Of a stretch of 8,167 nucleotides of DNA, positions 1 to 5,727 are shown piece after piece. Numbering within the stretch: the stretch's first letter is position 1; every line of letters begins with the position of its first letter. A program made the translations under genes and the position numbers. This DNA comes from Psychrobacter sp. (lineage in GTDB: Bacteria; Pseudomonadota; Gammaproteobacteria; Pseudomonadales; Moraxellaceae), in contig JARIAA010000090.1 in NCBI GenBank assembly GCA_029264635.1, positions 1 through 8,167 of the forward strand, in the 5' to 3' direction. Under the pieces are notes generated by a model. The model had not been told where the DNA came from and ran no database searches. It saw nothing but the letters and a program-made list of their open reading frames with translations.

Positions 1-985
1 GTACATTATCAGTATCTCCCAAAGGCAAGTCCACGACAGCGCGAATATGGTTTTCAAATTGACTGGTCACAGCGCCTTCAATGCTCCAGTGCCCAGAGTT
101 GTGTACACGCGGGGCAATCTCGTTAGCAAGTAGATAATCGTGACCACGCGCGTCTTTGGCAACGAACAATTCTAGCGCCATCACGCCCACATACTTTAGA
201 TGATTCATGACTGTGGTAATAGCTTCTTTTGCTTGATTAAATAGGTGGCTGGTGCCAACAGCAGGCGCTTGGGTCTTGGCTAAGATGCCATGATGGTGAT
301 GATTTTCAACCAAATCATAACAGCGCACACTGCCGTCTTGGGCTCGCGCTGCAATGATAGAGACTTCACGGCTAAAGTTAACGAAACCCTCTGCGATGAG
401 CGGCGCAGGAGTTGGCGTAAGGCTACCTTTACCGCTGATTGCCTCTTTCAGGTCTTGCCAAGCGGCTTTGATATCGCCATCTTGCTTGATGACATACTGA
501 CCTTTGCCGTCGTAACCACCGCGACTGGTTTTGAGGACAATGGGCAAGCCTAATTGCTCGCAAGCCTGCTTTAACTCAGCCTGCGTACTAATTGCTATGA
601 ATGGTACGGTGGCGATAGTAAGCTCATTAAACATCTGCTTTTCTTTTAAGCGATCTTGCGCTATATCAAGGGCAATCGGTTGCGGGAACATGCCTTGTTT
701 TTTGCCAGCCTGTGAAAGGCTTGCCAACTGCTCAACGGTTGCTGTCGGTGTATTTTCAAACTCTAACGTAAATACATCGGCGGCCGCAATGAAATCGTCT
801 AACTGCTGGCTACTATATACTTGTCCATAAAGACGAGCGGGGCAATCAAGATTGTCTTCTAAAAATACACATTGATAGCCGAGCGGCAGAGCAGCTTGCG
901 CAAGCATCATACCGAGCTGACCACCGCCTAAGATACCGATGGTATGGATAGTTTGAGTAATAGGATAAGCATTGGCTATGGTCAT
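1..985 (-). CDS. purK: N5-carboxyaminoimidazole ribonucleotide synthase PurK (3' end missing)
   Basis: ATP-grasp enzyme of purine biosynthesis that converts AIR, bicarbonate and ATP to N5-CAIR, the substrate of PurE encoded next to it. I translated the reverse strand from the ATG at 985; the frame stays open to base 1 for 328 codons. Seen directly: the N-terminal nucleotide-fold loop GILGGGQLGMM (residues 17-27), LEFENTP near residue 75-80, the ATP-grasp glycine-rich stretch KTSRGGYDGKGQ near 152-163, and the PurK signature EIAPRVHNSGHW followed by SIEGAVTSQFENH near residue 290-312. The family is usually about 360-380 residues, so roughly 40-50 C-terminal residues lie beyond the window edge. 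It lies downstream of purE in the same direction, 122 bases away. The Shine-Dalgarno is weak (AAAGAG just upstream of the ATG), and an earlier or later start cannot be fully excluded. No damage is visible in the part present. Confidence 0.96.
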   Translation of the reverse strand, partial: MTIANAYPITQTIHTIGILGGGQLGMMLAQAALPLGYQCVFLEDNLDCPARLYGQVYSSQQLDDFIAAADVFTLEFENTPTATVEQLASLSQAGKKQGMFPQPIALDIAQDRLKEKQMFNELTIATVPFIAISTQAELKQACEQLGLPIVLKTSRGGYDGKGQYVIKQDGDIKAAWQDLKEAISGKGSLTPTPAPLIAEGFVNFSREVSIIAARAQDGSVRCYDLVENHHHHGILAKTQAPAVGTSHLFNQAKEAITTVMNHLKYVGVMALELFVAKDARGHDYLLANEIAPRVHNSGHWSIEGAVTSQFENHIRAVVDLPLGDTDNV

Positions 986-1037
986 GAGAGGCTCTTTGGG
1001 TTGAAAATGGATGAAAACCAACGGTTTAAAATAGGAA

Positions 1038-1058
1038 AAGGTGCAACATAGGCACCTT
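1038..1058 (-). terminator. Terminator-like hairpin between purE and purK
   Basis: A perfect 7-bp inverted repeat, AAGGTGC (1038-1044) and GCACCTT (1052-1058), with a 7-base loop. Read on the minus strand, the direction of purE to purK transcription, the stem is followed by a T-rich run (TTCCTATTTT). It resembles a weak intrinsic terminator that could reduce read-through from purE into purK. The short stem and interrupted T tract make full termination doubtful. Confidence 0.45.
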
Positions 1059-1107
1059 GTATTAAGTAAAATTAAATATAGTGAGTACCAAACAAAATAA
1101 ACATAAT

Positions 1108-1668
1108 TTAACTACTAATCACACCTGGTGTAGGACTGGCTAAGATGGTCTCAGTTTGGGTATGGCGTAAATCATCAAGTTTGGTCGCAATCGTACTATC
1201 ATGCAGGGCTAAAACTTGGATGGCTAGCAGCGCTGCATTATAGGCACCAGCGGTGCCGATGGCTAAAGTACCAACAGCCACCCCTTTTGGCATCTGCACG
1301 ATAGAAAGCAGGCTGTCCCAACCACTCAGCATTGATGACTTAACAGGTACACCGAACACAGGAAGAGGCGTTTGGCTGGCACACATACCAGGTAGATGGG
1401 CTGCACCGCCTGCCCCAGCGATGATAACTTGTAGACCTTTATCTTTAGCCCCTTTTGCATAATCGAATAATCTATCTGGCGTGCGATGCGCTGAGACCAC
1501 TTCACAATCAAAGGCAATGTCAAAATCTGCCAATAGCTGAGCGGCGAAGCTCATAGTGGCCCAATCGGACTGTGAGCCCATAATAATACCAACTTTTGGT
1601 TGGCCAGCAGGAGAGAAAATAGGATTGTTATGATGGGTGATGATGTCAGTAGCTGATCCAGTGCTCAT
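1108..1668 (-). CDS. purE: N5-carboxyaminoimidazole ribonucleotide mutase PurE (class I)
   Basis: Converts N5-CAIR made by PurK into CAIR in de novo purine synthesis, in the cytoplasm. The 186-residue product carries the PurE hallmarks: GIIMGSQSDW at residues 27-36 (phosphate/ribose-binding loop), SAHRTP at 59-64 with the expected catalytic His61, the AGAGGAAHLPGM loop at 84-95, MPKGVAVGTLAIG near 126-138 and GAYNAALLA at 141-149. MPKGV plus an AHLPGM loop points to the class I (bacterial N5-CAIR mutase) type. The N-terminus is about 20 residues longer than usual before the first beta strand (KVGIIMG). The ATG at 1668 is still preferred because GAGGAT sits about 9 bases upstream and a promoter lies just beyond it. 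The C-terminal tail after residue 155 is variable in the family. It probably forms a transcription unit with downstream purK. Confidence 0.97.
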   Translation of the reverse strand: MSTGSATDIITHHNNPIFSPAGQPKVGIIMGSQSDWATMSFAAQLLADFDIAFDCEVVSAHRTPDRLFDYAKGAKDKGLQVIIAGAGGAAHLPGMCASQTPLPVFGVPVKSSMLSGWDSLLSIVQMPKGVAVGTLAIGTAGAYNAALLAIQVLALHDSTIATKLDDLRHTQTETILASPTPGVISS

Positions 1669-1691
1669 AATGCAATATCCTCAAAACGACC

Positions 1692-1721
1692 ATCATACAA
1701 AAATTATGCTATAGGCGTAAA
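1692..1721 (-). promoter_or_regulatory. Candidate sigma70 promoter of purE
   Basis: On the minus strand, TTTACG (1716-1721, four of six matches to TTGACA) is followed after 18 bases by TATGAT (1692-1697, five of six matches to TATAAT). Transcription would start near 1685, giving a leader under 20 bases that still includes the GAGGAT ribosome-binding site. An alternative pairing, TTGGTA-17-TATAGC, lies slightly farther upstream. I saw no recognisable PurR-type operator. Confidence 0.45.
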
Positions 1722-1809
1722 GCCAAGTTTTACCAATAGTTTGAAAGCTAGCTTAATTTATTTTAGTACAGGCCTAATATGGGCTTAATAGCCAATTAGT
1801 ACGCAGCAA

Positions 1810-2754
1810 TTAATCGTGACGATATTGCACAAAATTGCTAGGTTTTAAAGGTAATGGCTGGGTGGTATCCAGCTGATAACACGTTAGGTAGCCGCTGTCG
1901 ACAGCTGCTGAATAATCTGTACAAACAACTTGTGAGCTAAGAGGTTCAGGCTCTCCTGTCAGCCAATAATGTCCGACAAACACAGGCTTATGAGTCTTTA
2001 TAGCAAAGTCGATATTCTCAGCTAACGCATCAATTGGAATTTGAGCAAGCGCAGATTTTGGCGCGCGAGCAACCTCATGTAGCGTGCGTGATTTTAACTC
2101 ATCAAGCCACCAACGCACGCGTACCCGAGAGCGTTTCGTACCTTCTTTGTCGATCATTACCAGACCAGATGGTAGCGGCGTCTCCACACCTTTTAGCACA
2201 CGCTCCAAGGCATCGAACGGTTCGGTAAATTCTTTTGCTGTCATCTTAAGCGCGTGGGGCGTCAAGCAATTATCTGCGGTGAGTAAAGGTTTGAGCAGCG
2301 CCATACTATCGACATCCCAGCACGCATGCACAAAGCAGGCGTAATCGGTCTCAATCCACAATGGAATCTCGTAGAAGCGCTCCAGCCAATACTGATGCAG
2401 CTCTGAACCAAACGGTATTTCAGCCAAAAAAGCCTCATGTTGGCGCACATGTACATCGTTATGTGAACGTAGGTAATGTCCAGGATTATCTGGATCCATC
2501 ATAGCAAACGCAAGCGCATTATATTCATGATTACCCATGACAGCATCGGCAACGCCTGCATCTATCATAGCAAAGACAGTCTCAAGCGTGGCAACTTGCT
2601 GAGAACCGCGATCAATTAAATCACCAATAAAGAGTGCACGATGACCCTCTGGCGGTACAAAGTACTGACCGTTATGCGCATAACCTAGTTGCTGAAGCAG
2701 GCCTGTGAGCTTGTCTGCATAACCATGAATATCACCGATAATATCTATCATCAT
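1810..2754 (-). CDS. Calcineurin-like metallophosphoesterase, ApaH/PrpE/PP2A-like
   Basis: A predicted soluble two-metal phosphoesterase of 314 residues. The metal-binding motifs appear in order: GDIHG (7-11), GDLIDRG (44-50), GNHE (74-77), His143 in FVHACWD and GH at 261-262 (FVGHYW). This set is typical of the PPP-type branch that includes symmetrical diadenosine tetraphosphatases and PrpE. Near the C-terminus CTDYSAAVDSGYL resembles the strand-turn that closes the fold in these enzymes. A role in dinucleoside polyphosphate hydrolysis is possible, but protein phosphatase or other phosphoesterase activity cannot be excluded from sequence, so no gene symbol is given. Two adjacent ATGs (2754 and 2751) could serve as start; no strong Shine-Dalgarno precedes either. 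It lies 41 bases downstream of the rhomboid gene in the same direction and is probably co-transcribed. It is separated from purE by 141 bases with no convincing terminator. Confidence 0.9.
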   Translation of the reverse strand: MMIDIIGDIHGYADKLTGLLQQLGYAHNGQYFVPPEGHRALFIGDLIDRGSQQVATLETVFAMIDAGVADAVMGNHEYNALAFAMMDPDNPGHYLRSHNDVHVRQHEAFLAEIPFGSELHQYWLERFYEIPLWIETDYACFVHACWDVDSMALLKPLLTADNCLTPHALKMTAKEFTEPFDALERVLKGVETPLPSGLVMIDKEGTKRSRVRVRWWLDELKSRTLHEVARAPKSALAQIPIDALAENIDFAIKTHKPVFVGHYWLTGEPEPLSSQVVCTDYSAAVDSGYLTCYQLDTTQPLPLKPSNFVQYRHD

Positions 2755-2795
2755 AAGCCGTTATCAAAACCTAAAAGTTTAAAGTAAAAAGTTAA

Positions 2796-3404
2796 CTAAA
2801 ATCGCGGCGAGAGCAGGGCATTGATGAAATGTGGCAGCACTTGTGGTTCTAGAATAATAGTTGCTACCACTCCAAAGGCACCGCCCCACATATGTGCCAT
2901 ATGGTTGATGTTTGAACCGCCACGTTTATTTGCATAGATACTATAGAGCACATAAGCCACGGCAAACAGTATCGCAGGAATAGGAATGATCGCAAATAAA
3001 TAGATCATCTCCCACGGTGCCAACAAAATAAAAGCAAACAATACTGCCGATACCCCACCTGACGCACCAAGGCTTAAATAACTGGCATTCTTCTTATTCT
3101 TAACATAGCTTGGTATCATCGCAACAATGATGGCTAATAAATAAAATGCGACAAAACCATAACCGCCTAAAAATGGTTGATAAAGCCCTTCTATCGCGCG
3201 ACCAAAAAAATATAAAGTAAACATGTTAAACAATAGATGCATACTATCAGCATGAATAAATCCGTGACTGACAAAGCGATACCATTGACCTTCACTCACC
3301 GCTGGTGGGTAAAATATCAGACGATTAAATAACGCCTTATTTTGCCATGCTAACAGACTTACGATAACCGTAACTATAATGATAAGGGTTGTGTGGTTAA
3401 ACAA
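2796..3404 (-). CDS. Rhomboid-family intramembrane serine protease
   Basis: A polytopic inner-membrane protein of 202 residues with the rhomboid core. A first hydrophobic helix (about 5-20) is followed by an L1-loop region (FYPPAVSEGQWYRFVSHGFIH in part), then HLLFN at 56-60, whose His and Asn match the oxyanion-stabilising residues. GASGG at 113-117 contains the catalytic Ser115, and HMWGGAFG from 171 contains the catalytic His171. About six transmembrane helices can be drawn, as expected for a minimal GlpG-like core without a cytoplasmic domain. All catalytic residues are present, so it should be active; its substrate is unknown. The start is TTG at 3404, because TAAGGAT lies 6-7 bases upstream and no in-frame ATG occurs before the upstream stop. 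It appears to be the first gene of an operon with the metallophosphoesterase. Confidence 0.94.
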   Translation of the reverse strand: MFNHTTLIIIVTVIVSLLAWQNKALFNRLIFYPPAVSEGQWYRFVSHGFIHADSMHLLFNMFTLYFFGRAIEGLYQPFLGGYGFVAFYLLAIIVAMIPSYVKNKKNASYLSLGASGGVSAVLFAFILLAPWEMIYLFAIIPIPAILFAVAYVLYSIYANKRGGSNINHMAHMWGGAFGVVATIILEPQVLPHFINALLSPRF

Positions 3405-3410
3405 AGATAA

Positions 3411-3417
3411 ATCCTTA
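3411..3417 (-). promoter_or_regulatory. Shine-Dalgarno site fixing the TTG start of the rhomboid gene
   Basis: On the minus strand TAAGGAT precedes TTG at 3404-3402 with a spacing of about 6 bases. The nearby ATG at 3423 is in a different frame and meets a stop after two codons, so this site supports initiation at TTG. Confidence 0.6.
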
Positions 3418-3430
3418 GGCCATGCCTGAT

Positions 3431-3481
3431 AAATAGGGACGTTACATAAATAGGGACGTTACATAAACAGCGACGTTACAT
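3431..3481. repeat. Three tandem 17-bp direct repeats upstream of the rhomboid gene
   Basis: The unit AAATAGGGACGTTACAT occurs at 3431-3447 and 3448-3464 identically, and at 3465-3481 with two changes (AAACAGCGACGTTACAT). The array lies 27 bases upstream of the rhomboid start, in its likely leader or promoter. A partial inverted match, TAACGTCGC at 3742-3750, sits just before the gene starting at 3765. The repeat could be an operator array, a fragment of a REP-like element, or a replication-slippage product; the sequence alone does not decide. Confidence 0.8.
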
Positions 3482-3764
3482 ACTAAGGTAAATTTGAGCA
3501 GTATCTATCAAAAATAAAAGGGAGTACTTAACGCTACGATTTGTTTTTACTCATTACAATTTCGTTTGAAACCAACCCTAAAAGCAAATTATACTGAACA
3601 AATGATTAATTTAACGTATCAATATTATATTAATTATAATAACAGTAAGGCGCCACTATCAATGACGCTCTTTTGTTGTTAATTAATAATCGTTGAAATT
3701 GAACCTACCTATTTTATAAAAAGTACTCCTGCCCTAATTATTAACGTCGCCCAAGGCCATATTC
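3482..3764. other. AT-rich divergent intergenic region
   Basis: With the repeats, this forms a 360-base gene-free stretch between the divergent rhomboid and membrane-protein genes. It is AT-rich, with several stops in all frames and no convincing small ORF or RNA gene. Promoter-like elements in both directions are present. For the plus strand there is TTGAAA (3566-3571)-18-TATACT (3590-3595) in addition to the better-placed one listed separately. For the minus strand there is a perfect TATAAT at 3588-3593, but no good -35 box behind it. Confidence 0.6.
3693..3720 (+). promoter_or_regulatory. Candidate sigma70 promoter of the OmpA-less paralogue
   Basis: TTGAAA (3693-3698, five of six) and TATAAA (3715-3720, five of six) are separated by 16 bases, predicting a start near 3727 and a leader of about 38 bases before the ATG at 3765. 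The ribosome-binding site is a modest AAGG at 3753-3756. A second, more distant candidate lies at 3566-3595. Confidence 0.5.
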
Positions 3765-5360
3765 ATGTCTCTTATTGACCAACTTGATGAAATCGTTTCT
3801 ACCGCTGTTTTAGGCACTGACAGTAACGTGTCACATCTACTATTACTTGAACAGTTTTATGCTATTTTTATGATGCGTTTAGCGCAGCCAGCCGTATACT
3901 CCCAATTGCTACGTGGCAGTCAGCAGGATACATTGATAAATTCGCCTTCAAACGCTACTTTATTTGAACAGCTTTGGCAGATCATAAGTGAGCGTCAATT
4001 ATTAATTGATGAGTTGGCAGCGCATCATCATATCGATACGCATACCACCGAAAAGCTCTTAGTTAATGCGACGCCTTTAGCATATCAAGAGCTTAAAAAC
4101 TTAGCCAATGGTCAGTTTTTACCTGCATTTTTACAAGATCAGCAATCATCGTTACGACCTTATCTGCCAGTGTGGGCAAATAAGGTGATATCGTCAACAA
4201 TGGACATCAATAACAATGAAAATGTGCATTTGAACAAAAACACATTCATCGATAAGAAAACGAATAATGAAAATCTGACAGCGGCTTCTATTGTACCGCA
4301 TACAGGCGCTAAGCCAGCAGGAGTAGCAGATAACTTGGCATCTTCTCAGATAAAAAACGATGAAACGATGATAAATGACCAAGCCTTGGCGCAGTCATTT
4401 TTAACAGATACGTCCACTACTGCCATTCATGCCAATCCTTCTGATTATTATGATGTAGACACCTCTACTAGCCGATTAGAGATACAAGCTCGTAATCGAA
4501 AAAACGCTCTGATTGTCCGAGCGTTGTCACTCATCGGCGCACTGGTAGCAATTGGACTGTTATGGGCACTCGTTATTGAGCCTAATGATATGACAACGGT
4601 TGAACCAATGGTTACTACGCCTATTGTACCTGAGCCATCAAGTCAGCCAGTCGCTAAGGCATCGCTACCAGCTGAATTGAGCATTGGGGTAGACGACAGT
4701 GGTCAGCTATACACTTGCACAGCGATTGTTGGCGATACGGCATTACAAAGGGCTCTTGCACAAGCATTAAATGTAGGCTTTGGCAATCAGGCAAGTACTT
4801 GCAATCTGACAATCAGATCAGGCGTTGCTAATAACTTATCTGGTATCGACATAGAGGCGCTACCGAATATATTTGCCCTACTGCGTTCAGTACCCTTTGC
4901 ACGATTGCAGTTGCAAAATGACCTCTTAACTTTAGAGGCACCAGATGCGCTGCTATTGCAGCGATTAATGACAGATATGCAAACGTTAGTACCGACCTTG
5001 TCTATCACTGCTGCTGCGCCCTTGCCGTTAGGAGATAATCGTGGGCTAACCAACGACAATAGTGTACAGAGCAATGATAATGAATTTAGCAATCAAAACA
5101 TACCACTAGATAACACTTATGATAGTACTTATCCCAACACTCGCAATGAGCCGCCTCTTAATCAACATTATCAAGAAACCGATGATAATGGGAACGATGT
5201 CGTAGCAACAGCACCACCGTCCAATAGTCATACTGCCTCTAATGCTGCGATAGGTTCTATGTCTGCATCAGAAGTGGAGGCTTTAGCTAATACTACTATT
5301 GTCGCTGAGAAGCTACGAAATGAAAGACCAGTCGATAAAGACCTAACTACCGACAAGTAA
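3765..5360 (+). CDS. Bitopic membrane protein with N-terminal soluble domain and BON-like periplasmic domain, no OmpA domain
   Basis: A 531-residue protein with no certain function, clearly paralogous to the product of the gene at 5728. Matching blocks are VSTAVLG (11-17), LLEQFYAIF (27-35), PLAYQELKNLA (104-114), PYLPVWANKV (132-141) and LYTC near 315-318. Order: an N-terminal helical domain (1-141, tentatively DUF937/YidB-like); an Asn/Thr-rich linker (about 145-240); a basic stretch RNRK; one transmembrane helix (about 249-271); a Pro/Thr-rich linker; a BON-like domain (about 305-415) with Cys318 and Cys346; and a low-complexity Asn/Asp/Thr-rich tail (about 424-531). The positive charges before the helix suggest N-in, C-out. 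The OmpA domain of the paralogue is absent and no remnant of it was recognised, so this looks like domain loss, or gain in the other copy. There is no stop or frameshift inside. It probably acts in the envelope, but no role can be assigned. Confidence 0.88.
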   Translation: MSLIDQLDEIVSTAVLGTDSNVSHLLLLEQFYAIFMMRLAQPAVYSQLLRGSQQDTLINSPSNATLFEQLWQIISERQLLIDELAAHHHIDTHTTEKLLVNATPLAYQELKNLANGQFLPAFLQDQQSSLRPYLPVWANKVISSTMDINNNENVHLNKNTFIDKKTNNENLTAASIVPHTGAKPAGVADNLASSQIKNDETMINDQALAQSFLTDTSTTAIHANPSDYYDVDTSTSRLEIQARNRKNALIVRALSLIGALVAIGLLWALVIEPNDMTTVEPMVTTPIVPEPSSQPVAKASLPAELSIGVDDSGQLYTCTAIVGDTALQRALAQALNVGFGNQASTCNLTIRSGVANNLSGIDIEALPNIFALLRSVPFARLQLQNDLLTLEAPDALLLQRLMTDMQTLVPTLSITAAAPLPLGDNRGLTNDNSVQSNDNEFSNQNIPLDNTYDSTYPNTRNEPPLNQHYQETDDNGNDVVATAPPSNSHTASNAAIGSMSASEVEALANTTIVAEKLRNERPVDKDLTTDK

Positions 5361-5727
5361 AATTGAGATATCGTTGTATTCCTATTAATACCCTTGTTTT
5401 AGTTTCTCTATTATGTTTTTTACTCATGTTAAACGTCTATATAATGTTGGCACCTTAGTTACGTGTTATATCTGAAAAATTACCTAATGTAGCAATTACA
5501 CAACAGCCTGTCCATAGAGTTAACATTTGTTTTAACATTACAATAGGGAGAGATTAATAAAAGTGATAAATACGACAGTAAATTTGAGTGTTGATTGAGT
5601 AAGACAAAATATGTAAAACGTTCTTTCATTAAGATAGTCTATTTCATTCATGATCTTGTGAAAGGGGTTTTTTATACTTAATTTATTTAAATATATATGA
5701 CATATACACAATTGGAGGGAACATATT
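5361..5727 (+). promoter_or_regulatory. Long AT-rich upstream region of the OmpA-domain gene
   Basis: A 367-base gene-free stretch without a convincing ORF or tRNA. It has no clear terminator after the first paralogue. A perfect TATAAT at 5440-5445 has TTTACT 15 bases upstream (5419-5424), a short spacing. A nearer candidate has TTGTGA (5656-5661) and, 17 bases on, TAATTT (5679-5684), overlapping a good but unpaired TATACT (5673-5678). If the distal site is used, the leader would be about 275 bases. GGAGG at 5714-5718, 9 bases before the ATG, is a strong ribosome-binding site and much better than that of the upstream paralogue. Confidence 0.4.

Noticed and set aside
290..830. Plus-strand open frames over the purK region
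   Set aside because: The minus strand of this stretch encodes an uninterrupted PurK with all family motifs; the plus-strand frames have no recognisable domains or ribosome-binding sites.
1722..1809. Terminator after the metallophosphoesterase gene
   Set aside because: Only a 4-bp GGCT/AGCC stem without a following T tract was found.
3431..3481. CRISPR array
   Set aside because: The repeats are 17 bp and directly abutting, with no spacers and no cas genes nearby.
5518..5542. GTTAACATTTGTTTTAAC as an operator or hairpin
   Set aside because: Only five AT-rich pairs flank an eight-base centre, which is expected by chance in this AT-rich region.
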